A stretch of DNA of 6,046 bases from positions 1 through 6,046 of the forward strand of contig JAQGKN010000624.1 of the NCBI GenBank assembly GCA_028290085.1, in the 5' to 3' direction. The position numbers were made by a program, and so were the translations under genes. Shown one piece after another: positions 1-6,018 of this stretch. This DNA comes from Hyphomicrobiales bacterium (GTDB lineage Bacteria; Pseudomonadota; Alphaproteobacteria; Rhizobiales; Beijerinckiaceae). The notes beneath the pieces are model-generated. The model did no database searches, was not told the origin of the DNA, and saw only the letters and a program-made list of their open reading frames with translations. How positions within the stretch are numbered: the stretch's first letter is position 1; each line of letters opens with the position of its first letter.

Positions 1-665
1 ACTGGCTCGAAGGCAAGCGGTTGCTTAACTACAAGGGCCACGATCAGGACACGCGCAACCGCATCGCGACGGCCATGTTCCGCGCCTGGTGGCATCCTTT
101 CAGCCAGTTCGGCGTCATCCACGGCGATCCGCATCTGGGCAATTATACCGTGTTTGAAACGGACGGCGAGGCACAGGGGATCAATCTGCTCGATTACGGA
201 TGCATCCGCATCTTCCCGCCGAATTTCGTCGGTTGCGTCGTCGATCTTTACGAGGGCCTGCGCACAAACAATCAGGCACGCATCGTCCACGCCTACGAGA
301 TGTGGGGCTTCAAGGGCCTGCGTAAGGACGTGATCGACATCCTCAATATCTGGGCCCGCTTCATCTACGGGCCGCTGCTCGACGACCGCGTCCGCACCAT
401 CGCCGACGGTACGCCGCCCGGCCAGTACGGTCGCCGTGAAGCTTTTGAAGTCCACAAGGCGCTCAAGGCCAAGGGTCCGCTGCGCGTCCCGCGCGAATTC
501 GTCTTCATGGATCGCGCCGCTATCGGGCTCGGCGGTGTCTTCCTGCATCTCGATGCGCGGCTGAACTTTTTCCGGCTCTTCAACGAGGCCATGGGCGACG
601 GTTTCCAGACGAGCCATGTGGCGGAAAAGCAGGCAGCGGCGCTGCGCGCCGCCGGGCTCGCGTGA
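1..665 (+). CDS. AarF/ABC1/UbiB-family atypical kinase, C-terminal part (5' end outside window)
   Basis: The reading frame is open from base 3 and ends with TGA at 663-665, giving about 220 residues of C-terminal sequence; the true start and the N-terminal KxGQ-type region lie left of the window. The visible part carries the hallmark catalytic loop HGDPHLGN (bases 120-143), matching the ABC1/UbiB pattern H-x-D-x-H-x-G-N, followed about 15 residues later by LLDYG, the metal-binding DFG-equivalent with Tyr in place of Phe. Members of this family are protein-kinase-like ATPases; UbiB supports ubiquinone biosynthesis in the inner membrane, but many paralogues have unknown roles. I see no obvious C-terminal transmembrane pair such as classical UbiB has, so this is more safely called an ABC1-family paralogue than UbiB itself. 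It lies 130 nt upstream of a CoxIV-like gene and the transhydrogenase operon, on the same strand. The family call is firm; the substrate is unknown. Confidence 0.88.
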   Translation, partial: WLEGKRLLNYKGHDQDTRNRIATAMFRAWWHPFSQFGVIHGDPHLGNYTVFETDGEAQGINLLDYGCIRIFPPNFVGCVVDLYEGLRTNNQARIVHAYEMWGFKGLRKDVIDILNIWARFIYGPLLDDRVRTIADGTPPGQYGRREAFEVHKALKAKGPLRVPREFVFMDRAAIGLGGVFLHLDARLNFFRLFNEAMGDGFQTSHVAEKQAAALRAAGLA

Positions 666-686
666 AATCCCGCACCACTAAGACTT

Positions 687-776
687 TCCGACAGGGCAGC
701 TGCGCCTCTGCGCGATTGCTCATCCGCCGAGTTTCGGCTAAGCGGGAAGGGAACCCACAGGACCGGCCCTGCCGGA
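687..776 (+). repeat. Imperfect inverted repeat framing the leader of the CoxIV-like gene
   Basis: Arm TCCGACAGGGC (687-697) pairs with GCCCTGCCGGA (766-776) at 10 of 11 positions, with one A/C mismatch. Between the arms lie two small hairpins: GCGC-CTCT-GCGC (702-713) and GCCGA-GTT-TCGGC (726-738). The second competes with a CCGC/GCGG pairing (724-727 with 742-745). If transcribed, this would fold into a closed multi-branch structure ending about 10 nt before the ribosome binding site of the 796 gene. No T-run follows, so it is not an intrinsic terminator, and I do not recognise any known riboswitch core in it. It could also be the processed 3' end of the upstream transcript, or chance in GC-rich DNA. 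Confidence 0.4.
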
Positions 777-795
777 CAAATCTTTGAGGATAGAC

Positions 796-942
796 ATGGC
801 TGAAAATCACGGAGCTGCAGGTCACCCCGCGATGGATTATGCGGAGCACGAGCGCACCTACGAGATGTTCACCAAGATGACCAAGTGGGGCACCATCGGA
901 ATGGTCGCCCTCATGGCCATCATGGCGCTGACCCTGATCTGA
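796..942 (+). CDS. aa3-type cytochrome c oxidase subunit IV-like small membrane protein
   Basis: A 48-residue protein. It starts at ATG 796 behind a good Shine-Dalgarno GAGGA (786-790, 5 nt spacing) and ends at TGA 940-942. The N-terminal third (residues 1-12) is variable and Gly/Ala/His-rich; residues 13-33 carry the core of the bacterial aa3 oxidase subunit IV family, MDYAEHERTY followed by a TKWGT stretch; residues 33-48 form one hydrophobic helix running to the C-terminus. In well-studied aa3 oxidases (e.g. Paracoccus) the equivalent subunit is a single helix packed on the catalytic core with no known essential function. No ctaC/D/E genes are nearby; the neighbour is the pnt operon, 64 nt downstream past a terminator-like hairpin. 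The protein may therefore serve the oxidase from a distance or associate with another complex. The family match is by motif recall, not search. Confidence 0.85.
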   Translation: MAENHGAAGHPAMDYAEHERTYEMFTKMTKWGTIGMVALMAIMALTLI

Positions 943-946
943 ACGC

Positions 947-975
947 AAAGGCGGGCTTCACAGTCCGCCTTTTTT
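947..975 (+). terminator. Intrinsic terminator-like hairpin between the CoxIV-like gene and pntAA
   Basis: An 11-bp stem, AAAGGCGGGCT (947-957) with AGTCCGCCTTT (962-972), closes a TCAC loop. It has one G-U wobble, and the stem base runs into six T residues (970-975). It begins 5 nt after the stop codon of the 796 gene. The shape is that of a rho-independent terminator on the + strand. Because only 31 nt separate it from pntAA, it may act as a partial terminator or attenuator that sets a lower pnt level, or it may stabilise the 3' end of the short upstream mRNA. Confidence 0.8.
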
Positions 976-1006
976 CGATCAGGCCCCCGCTATTCCGGAG
1001 CTTCCC

Positions 1007-2149
1007 ATGCGCGTCGCAGTGCCCACCGAGATCGAAGCCAACGAGACGCGCGTCGCCGCGACGCCCGAGACCGTCAAGAAATTTTTGGCGCTGGGCGCAA
1101 CCGTCGCCGTCCAATCCGGCGCGGGAACGACGTCGGGCATCACCGATGCCGACTATGCCGCCGCTGGCGCAACCGTTCTGCCCACAGCCGCCGAAACCCT
1201 CGCCGATGCCGATATCGTGCTGAAGGTGCGCCGCCCCGCTCCCGGAGAGCTGGCGAGCCTCAAGCACGGCGCCGCCGTCGTTGCCATCATGGACCCCTAT
1301 GGGCATGAGGCCGCGCTGAATGGCCTCGCCGGCGCGGGCGTTGCCGCTTTCGCCATGGAGTTCATGCCGCGCATCACACGCGCGCAGGTCATGGACGTGC
1401 TCTCCTCGCAAGCCAATCTCGCCGGCTATCGCGCCGTCATCGATGGTGCGGGTGAATATGGCCGTGCCTTGCCGATGATGATGACGGCGGCGGGCACGGT
1501 TCCGGCCGCGCGCATCTTCATCATGGGCGTCGGCGTCGCTGGCCTTCAGGCCATCGCCACCGCGCGACGCCTGGGCGCCATCGTGACCGCGACGGACGTG
1601 CGCCCCGCCACCAAGGAACAAGTCGAGTCACTGGGCGCGAAATTCGTGGCCGTCGAGGACGACGAGTTCAAGCAGGCCGAGACTTCGGGCGGCTATGCCA
1701 AGGAAATGTCCTCTGAATACAAGGCGAAACAGGCGGCGCTCGTTGCCAGCCACATCGCCAAGCAGGACATTGTCATCACCACCGCGCTCATCCCCGGCCG
1801 CCCTGCGCCGAAACTGATCTCGGCCGACATGGTACATTCCATGCGCGCCGGTTCAGTCATCATCGACCTCGCGGTCGAGCGCGGCGGCAATTGCGAACTG
1901 GCCAAACCTGGCGAAACCTTCGTGACGGAAAATGGCGTGAAGATCGTCGGCCATCTCAACGTGCCGGGCCGTCTGGCTGCCACCGCTTCTGCGCTCTACG
2001 CGAAGAACCTCTACGCCTTCGTCGAGACCATGATCGACAAGGAGACAAAGACCTTCGCACCCAAATGGGACGACGAACTCGTCAAGGCGACGCTGCTCAC
2101 GCGCGACGGCGCCATCGTTCATCCGAATTTCCAGACCAAAGCAGACTGA
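1007..2149 (+). CDS. pntAA: Proton-translocating NAD(P) transhydrogenase, alpha subunit part 1 (domain I, NAD(H)-binding)
   Basis: This is the cytosolic, NAD(H)-binding component of the membrane transhydrogenase, which transfers hydride from NADH to NADP+ in exchange for inward proton movement. The 380 residues match the length of the Rhodospirillum rubrum domain I protein (about 384). Visible signatures: the alanine-dehydrogenase-like N-terminus (MRVAVPTEIEANETRVAATP); the loop at residues 121-135 with R122, Q127, D130 and S133, equivalent to the Arg127/Gln132/Asp135/Ser138 cluster of R. rubrum that contacts nucleotide; the Rossmann motif GVGVAGLQA at 174-182 followed by a strand ending TATDVRP; and the conserved SLGAKF, TTALIPGRPAP and IIDLAVERGGN segments. 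The ATG at 1007 is preceded by CCGGAG (995-1000, 6 nt spacing). No membrane helix is present, as expected for the split form. It is followed by pntAB after 61 nt. No key residue is missing. Confidence 0.97.
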   Translation: MRVAVPTEIEANETRVAATPETVKKFLALGATVAVQSGAGTTSGITDADYAAAGATVLPTAAETLADADIVLKVRRPAPGELASLKHGAAVVAIMDPYGHEAALNGLAGAGVAAFAMEFMPRITRAQVMDVLSSQANLAGYRAVIDGAGEYGRALPMMMTAAGTVPAARIFIMGVGVAGLQAIATARRLGAIVTATDVRPATKEQVESLGAKFVAVEDDEFKQAETSGGYAKEMSSEYKAKQAALVASHIAKQDIVITTALIPGRPAPKLISADMVHSMRAGSVIIDLAVERGGNCELAKPGETFVTENGVKIVGHLNVPGRLAATASALYAKNLYAFVETMIDKETKTFAPKWDDELVKATLLTRDGAIVHPNFQTKAD

Positions 2150-2160
2150 CCCCCGCGTTT

Positions 2161-2180
2161 AATACCGGCGGACCGGTTTT
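2161..2180 (+). other. Small hairpin with T-run in the pntAA-pntAB gap
   Basis: ACCGG (2164-2168) pairs with CCGGT (2173-2177) around a CGGA loop, and the 3' arm continues into TTTT (2177-2180). The stem is only 5 bp, much weaker than the hairpins at 947 and 4098. It could give slight transcriptional attenuation or mark an RNA processing point between the two cistrons; chance is also likely. Confidence 0.25.
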
Positions 2181-2210
2181 CCGAGCGCGAGAGACCAGAG
2201 GGGCGACAGA

Positions 2211-2660
2211 ATGGCCATCGAAGCACCAGACCAGATTCTCGACAAGGCAACAGCCGCGGCGAAACTCGCCCGCGAAGCCGCCGATATCCTGCAATCCTCC
2301 GCCGACCAGCTCGGCGATGCGGCGGCGGGCCTCGCGCATGCGGCCTCCGGCGGCGCCATCGACCCCTTCGTCTTCCGCCTCGCGATCTTCGCGCTCGCGG
2401 TTTTCGTCGGCTACTACGTCGTCTGGTCCGTGACCCCGGCGCTGCACACGCCGCTGATGTCGGTGACCAACGCCATTTCCTCGGTGATCGTCGTCGGCGC
2501 CTTGCTCTCAGTCGGAGTGGACGCCTCGATCCCCGGCGATGACGGGCCGCTCTGGGCCCGCGTCTTCGGCTTCATTGCGCTCGTTCTGGCCTCGGTGAAT
2601 ATCTTCGGCGGGTTCCTCGTCACAGAGCGCATGCTCTCGATGTACAAGAAGAAGGGCTGA
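2211..2660 (+). CDS. pntAB: Proton-translocating NAD(P) transhydrogenase, alpha subunit part 2 (membrane domain II)
   Basis: This 149-residue membrane protein supplies the alpha-side helices of the proton channel. Residues 1-50 form a hydrophilic, Ala-rich segment likely to be helical; then come three hydrophobic spans at about 54-73, 84-105 and 115-137, and a short basic tail ending YKKKG. The conserved [14 protein letters not shown] stretch (85-98) and [15 protein letters not shown] (128-142) are typical of this family. The length is close to the R. rubrum homologue (about 139), with the N-terminal stretch a little longer. The ATG at 2211 has a strong AGAGGGG Shine-Dalgarno at 2197-2203 (7 nt spacing). 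pntB begins 6 nt after the stop, which suggests coupled translation. The subunit assembles with PntAA on the cytosolic side and with PntB in the membrane. Confidence 0.95.
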   Translation: MAIEAPDQILDKATAAAKLAREAADILQSSADQLGDAAAGLAHAASGGAIDPFVFRLAIFALAVFVGYYVVWSVTPALHTPLMSVTNAISSVIVVGALLSVGVDASIPGDDGPLWARVFGFIALVLASVNIFGGFLVTERMLSMYKKKG

Positions 2661-2666
2661 GCCGTC

Positions 2667-4070
2667 ATGAACGCCAACATCGCGGCAGTCCTTTATCTCG
2701 TTTCCGGTGTGCTCTTCATCCTCGCGCTGCGTGGATTGTCTTCGCCCGCATCCTCGCGGCAGGGCAATCTCTTCGGCATGATCGGCATGGCAATCGCCAT
2801 TGTCACCACCCTGCTCTATCGGGCCCCCTCTGGCATTTCGAGCTGGCTGCTGGTCATCGGCGGCATCGCCATCGGCGGCGGCATCGGCGCCTGGCGCGCT
2901 CGCACCGTGCAGATGACGGCCATGCCGCAGCTGGTCGCCTTCTTCCACGCGCTCGTTGGCCTCGCAGCCGTGCTCGTCGCAGCCGGTGCGCTTTACGCGC
3001 CGCAGGCCTTTGGCATCGGCCTTCCCGGCGCGATCCATGGTGCGAGCCTGGTTGAAATGTCGATCGGCGCAGCCATCGGCGCGGTCACCTTCACCGGCTC
3101 GATCATCGCGTTCCTGAAGCTGGATGGGCGCATGTCCGGCAAGCCGATCATGCTGCCGCAGCGCCATGCCATCAACATCGGCCTCGCCGCCGCGCTGATC
3201 GTGCTGATCGCGATCTTCGTGCAGACCGAAAGCCATCTGGTCTTCTGGCTGGTGGCGCTGGTCTCGCTGACTCTCGGCGTATTGCTGATCGTGCCGATCG
3301 GCGGCGCCGACATGCCGGTCGTCGTGTCCATGCTGAATTCCTATTCCGGCTGGGCAGCCGCGGGCATCGGCTTCACGCTCGGCAACCTCGCGCTGATCAT
3401 CACCGGCGCGCTCGTGGGCTCGTCGGGCGCTATCCTGTCCTACATCATGTGCAAGGGCATGAACCGCTCCTTCATCGCCGTCATCCTCGGCGGTTTCGGT
3501 GGGGATTCAGCCACGGCAGCGGCGGGCGCCGTCGAGACGCGCCCCGTCAAGCAGGGTTCGGCGGAAGACGCGGCCTACATCATGAAGAATGCCGGCAAGG
3601 TCATCATCGTGCCCGGTTACGGCATGGCGGTGGCGCAGGCGCAGCACGCACTTCGCGAAATGGCCGACCTTCTCAAGAAGGAAGGCGTCGAAGTGAGCTA
3701 CGCCATTCATCCCGTGGCGGGCCGCATGCCCGGCCATATGAACGTGCTTCTGGCAGAAGCCAACGTGCCCTATGATGAGGTCTTCGAACTCGAGGACATC
3801 AACTCGGAATTCGGCCGCGCCGACGTCGCCTTCGTCATCGGTGCCAACGACGTGACCAACCCGGCCGCCAAGACCGATCCGGCCTCGCCGATCTTCGGGA
3901 TGCCCATCCTCGACGTCGAGAAGGCCAAGACTGTTCTCTTCATCAAGCGCGGCATGGGCTCGGGCTATGCTGGCGTCGAGAACGAATTGTTCTTCAGGGA
4001 CAACACGATGATGCTATTTGGCGACGCCAAGAAGATGGTCGATTCCATCGTAAAGTCACTGGCCCACTAA
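2667..4070 (+). CDS. pntB: Proton-translocating NAD(P) transhydrogenase, beta subunit (domains II and III, NADP(H)-binding)
   Basis: 467 residues, the usual size for PntB (about 462-464). Residues 1-265 are strongly hydrophobic and fit the nine helices expected for the beta subunit. They include H94 in AFFHALVGLAAV (equivalent to E. coli beta-His91, needed for proton transfer) and N224 in SMLNSYSGWAAA (equivalent to beta-Asn222). A hinge GGFGGD (275-280) leads to the cytosolic NADP(H) domain at about 300-467. That domain carries GYGMAVAQAQ (317-326), the modified Rossmann turn of this family with Ala instead of the third Gly, then HPVAGRMPGHMNVLLAEA (348-365), GANDVTNPAA (392-401), and KRGMGSGYAG (427-436) with its NADP-binding lysine/arginine. 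The start codon follows pntAB by 6 nt, with a purine-rich GAAGGG at 2651-2656 inside the upstream gene. It is the last gene of the operon and converges on the hydrolase gene with a 17-nt gap. All signature residues I can check are present. Confidence 0.97.
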   Translation: MNANIAAVLYLVSGVLFILALRGLSSPASSRQGNLFGMIGMAIAIVTTLLYRAPSGISSWLLVIGGIAIGGGIGAWRARTVQMTAMPQLVAFFHALVGLAAVLVAAGALYAPQAFGIGLPGAIHGASLVEMSIGAAIGAVTFTGSIIAFLKLDGRMSGKPIMLPQRHAINIGLAAALIVLIAIFVQTESHLVFWLVALVSLTLGVLLIVPIGGADMPVVVSMLNSYSGWAAAGIGFTLGNLALIITGALVGSSGAILSYIMCKGMNRSFIAVILGGFGGDSATAAAGAVETRPVKQGSAEDAAYIMKNAGKVIIVPGYGMAVAQAQHALREMADLLKKEGVEVSYAIHPVAGRMPGHMNVLLAEANVPYDEVFELEDINSEFGRADVAFVIGANDVTNPAAKTDPASPIFGMPILDVEKAKTVLFIKRGMGSGYAGVENELFFRDNTMMLFGDAKKMVDSIVKSLAH

Positions 4071-4087
4071 GGCACCAGCGGCCCCGT

Positions 4088-5095
4088 CTAAAGTCTCGCG
4101 CGCGCCGGAGCAGCTTCGGCGCGCGCTTTGCGTTCCGCGACATCCACAATGGCATCGACGACCTTGTCGGGCGCGACATTCTGGACGGCATGGCCGACAC
4201 CCGGCAGCGTGACGAGCCGCGCGCCGGGAATATCCCGCGCACTCCCCGCCGAGTGGATATGGGCATAGACGATGCCGTCGCTGTCGCCCGTGATGATCGT
4301 CGTGGGCGCTGTAATTTCACCCATGCGCTTGGCCTGCACGTCGATGAAGGCTTCGAGCCCCGCCACATCCTGCGCATTGGCGACAAAATCTTTCGGTCGC
4401 AGCACCAGCTCGGCACCCGTACGTTCGACGTAATCGCTCGAGGGCGTCTGCGGCGCGTAAACGCTGTCGACAGCCGCATTCATGCTCGCGAGCCCCACGG
4501 GCATGCTGACGAGATTGCTGAATAGCCATCCCGCCACCGGCATGGCGGCAAGCGTGTAATACCAGGTGACCCCACCGGGCCACGGATGGGTGACGGGCGC
4601 CACCAGCACCAGCCCCTCCGTAAAATCCTTCTGGTCGATGGCGAAATTCGCAGCCACAGCACCCGCCAGCGAATGTCCTACGACGATCGCCTTGTTAATC
4701 CCGATGGACGTGAGCCCCGCACGGATGCTCGCCGCCTGCACGGCCGGTGAAGCATCTCCGGCACCATCCGGCCTGTCGCTCCAGCCATGCCCCGGACGAT
4801 CCACGGCGATCACGCGAAAGCCCTTTGCTGCGAGACGCGCGCCCAGCTGCAGCATCATGTCAGCCTGATTGCCGCTGGCGCCATGCAGCAACAGCACTGT
4901 GTCGCGCAGCGGCCCCTCGGCATCCCGTTCAGTGTAATGAAGGCGCCCACCGGGCACCTCCATGAATTGGCCCTGAGCCGGATAGCGCGCCTCAATACGG
5001 CGCACCTGCCATTGCGAAAAAGCAAAAGCGGAGCCGCAGATAGCGACGGCCGCACCAGAGAGGATGGAGATCATGCGGCGTCCCGAACGTTTCAT
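4088..5095 (-). CDS. Membrane-anchored or exported alpha/beta hydrolase
   Basis: 335 residues, alpha/beta-hydrolase fold. A hydrophobic stretch at about residues 8-28 behind basic residues (KRSGRR) looks like an uncleaved signal anchor or signal peptide, so the enzyme probably faces the periplasm. The catalytic set is complete by position: oxyanion-hole HG at 71-72 (LLLHGASGN), nucleophile S142 in GHSLA, acid D273 in TGDSDGIV, and H302 in PGVGHAV. DRPGHGWS (99-106) is also typical of the family. Residues 170-240 would form the cap and probably set specificity; the substrate cannot be read from sequence (esterase, lipase or dehalogenase-like are all possible). The tail is Ala/Arg-rich because it encodes the hairpin at 4098-4126. 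Start choice: ATG at 5095 gives the basic N-terminus but has only a weak CGGA before it; the ATG at 5074 (residue 8) has a GGGAC just upstream and may be the real start. It lies 59 nt downstream of the TPR gene on the same strand. Confidence 0.88.
   Translation of the reverse strand: MKRSGRRMISILSGAAVAICGSAFAFSQWQVRRIEARYPAQGQFMEVPGGRLHYTERDAEGPLRDTVLLLHGASGNQADMMLQLGARLAAKGFRVIAVDRPGHGWSDRPDGAGDASPAVQAASIRAGLTSIGINKAIVVGHSLAGAVAANFAIDQKDFTEGLVLVAPVTHPWPGGVTWYYTLAAMPVAGWLFSNLVSMPVGLASMNAAVDSVYAPQTPSSDYVERTGAELVLRPKDFVANAQDVAGLEAFIDVQAKRMGEITAPTTIITGDSDGIVYAHIHSAGSARDIPGARLVTLPGVGHAVQNVAPDKVVDAIVDVAERKARAEAAPARARL
4098..4129 (+). terminator. Strong GC hairpin, likely terminator for the pnt operon, inside the hydrolase 3' end
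   Basis: GCGCGCGCCGGAG (4098-4110) pairs with CTTCGGCGCGCGC (4114-4126) over 13 positions, with a single G-T wobble and a CAG loop, and is followed by TTT (4127-4129) on the + strand. It begins 27 nt after the pntB stop codon. The T-run is short, so it may work with another factor or mainly protect the pnt mRNA 3' end. On the - strand the same bases encode the last Ala/Arg-rich codons of the hydrolase, and no T-run follows there. Confidence 0.6.
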
Positions 5096-5154
5096 TCCGA
5101 AGATACGGAAGAGTCACGCCGCCGGTTTCACGGGGTGATGCGACAAATGATGCC

Positions 5155-5913
5155 TCAGATATCCCGTCCGTCGACATCCACGGTCAGCTTCTCGATCTTC
5201 TTGCGCACGTCGTCGAGCTGAGGATTGATCTCCAGAGCTCGGCGGAATACGCGCAGCGCGTCCTTGTCGCGATCCGAACGCTCGAGAATCGCGCCCATGC
5301 CGACCAGCGCCATGAAATGACGCGGTTCGAGCTTGAGCACATGAGCCAAATCTTCCATCGAGCCCGCGAGATCGTCATGGAAGAAGCGGACGGTCGCCCG
5401 TTTGTTCCAGGCCTCGGCCCATTGCGGTTCGAGTTCGACAATCTTGTCGAGCAGACCCTCCGCGACCGGCCACTCCTTGGCCTGCATGACGGTCCCCACG
5501 CGGTCCATCAGCAAATCGGCGGTGTCGGAGCCTGATCGCATCCATACGCGCTCTATGGCGCCCGAAATGCCCTGCGCCTCGTCCGCATCCTTGGTGCGCT
5601 CGAGTCGCTGGAACAATTCATCGAGGACCCGCTGCCGACCCGCCGGCTGGGTCATGTCGATCTGTGGCTTGGGCGGTGAAGCTTGTTCCGCACGTGCAGC
5701 CGCCTTGGGCGCGGGTCTGGCTGGCGCCCCTGTCTGAGGACCCTGCGGACCGAAAACCCTCGAGCCCGGTGGCAGGGGCACGGCGGGTAGTCCCGGAATT
5801 TGCAGGCTGGGTCCATTGCGTGGTTCAGGCGCCGGCACGCCCTCGGCGCGCCCGAAACCCATCCCCGACAGGACTGACATGATCACGAACGGGATGACAC
5901 GGATCTTGCGCAT
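5155..5913 (-). CDS. Secreted proline-rich tetratricopeptide repeat (TPR) protein
   Basis: 252 residues. Residues 1-23 look like a Sec signal peptide: basic MRKIR, hydrophobic core VIPFVIMSVLSGMGF, and small residues ending GRA before EG. Residues 26-90 are a low-complexity Pro/Ala/Gly linker. From about 92 the protein is helical, with at least two clear TPR units: about 164-197 (AWNKRATVRFFHDDLAGSME and onward to LKLEP) and about 198-231 (MALVGMGAILERS and onward to RRALEINP). A likely degenerate unit precedes them at about 130-163, ending VELEPQW. The tail is charged. TPRs mediate protein-protein contacts, so this is likely a periplasmic or envelope scaffold with no catalytic residues; the partner is unknown. 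A promoter-like sequence lies directly upstream and predicts a mRNA beginning at or next to the ATG; no Shine-Dalgarno is visible (only CAGG). The hydrolase gene follows 59 nt downstream. Confidence 0.82.
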   Translation of the reverse strand: MRKIRVIPFVIMSVLSGMGFGRAEGVPAPEPRNGPSLQIPGLPAVPLPPGSRVFGPQGPQTGAPARPAPKAAARAEQASPPKPQIDMTQPAGRQRVLDELFQRLERTKDADEAQGISGAIERVWMRSGSDTADLLMDRVGTVMQAKEWPVAEGLLDKIVELEPQWAEAWNKRATVRFFHDDLAGSMEDLAHVLKLEPRHFMALVGMGAILERSDRDKDALRVFRRALEINPQLDDVRKKIEKLTVDVDGRDI

Positions 5914-5919
5914 GGCCTG

Positions 5920-5948
5920 AGATTAGGACGCACGCCGACGCGCGTCAA
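5920..5948 (-). promoter_or_regulatory. Sigma-70-like promoter of the TPR gene
   Basis: Read on the - strand, TTGACG (5948-5943, five of six consensus bases) is followed by a 17-nt spacer and TAATCT (5925-5920), which keeps the key T1, A2 and T6 of the -10 box. The -10 ends only 6 nt before the ATG at 5913-5911, so the expected +1 falls on or next to the A of the start codon. It lies downstream of the 5987-6018 terminator in the - strand reading direction, consistent with an independent transcription unit for the TPR gene and possibly the hydrolase. Confidence 0.5.
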
Positions 5949-5986
5949 AGGCCGGCTGCTTCACAAGCCCGGCACCCACGGCGCAT

Positions 5987-6018
5987 AAAAAAGCCCCGGA
6001 CAAGCCGGGGCGATTTTT
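5987..6018 (-). terminator. Bidirectional intrinsic terminator
   Basis: GCCCCGG (5993-5999) pairs perfectly with CCGGGGC (6005-6011) around an ACAAG loop. Six A residues (5987-5992) abut the left arm and five T residues (6014-6018) follow two bases after the right arm. Read on the - strand the stem is followed directly by TTTTTT, the better orientation, suggesting that a - strand gene ends just right of the window. It also separates that unit from the TPR promoter. Confidence 0.85.

Noticed and set aside
687..795. Known riboswitch classes (cobalamin, SAM, TPP, FMN) in the leader
   Set aside because: A GGGAAGGGAACCC stretch at 743-755 briefly resembles part of a cobalamin riboswitch, but the conserved B12 box and other core elements are missing.
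580..948. 122-residue - strand open frame spanning the leader and the CoxIV-like gene
   Set aside because: It is antisense to the clearly recognisable 48-residue CoxIV-like gene with its Shine-Dalgarno, and its translation shows no known motif.
920..1621. Long - strand open frame opposite pntAA (and others opposite pntB, such as 2508-3236)
   Set aside because: They lie antisense to well-recognised pnt genes, have Asp/His/Arg/Gly-rich composition typical of GC-rich shadow frames, and show no family motif.
4190..4525. + strand open frames opposite the hydrolase and TPR genes (e.g. 4190-4525, 4787-5221, 5402-5737)
   Set aside because: The opposite strand encodes proteins with complete catalytic motifs or TPR repeats, so these are shadows without ribosome binding sites or recognisable domains.
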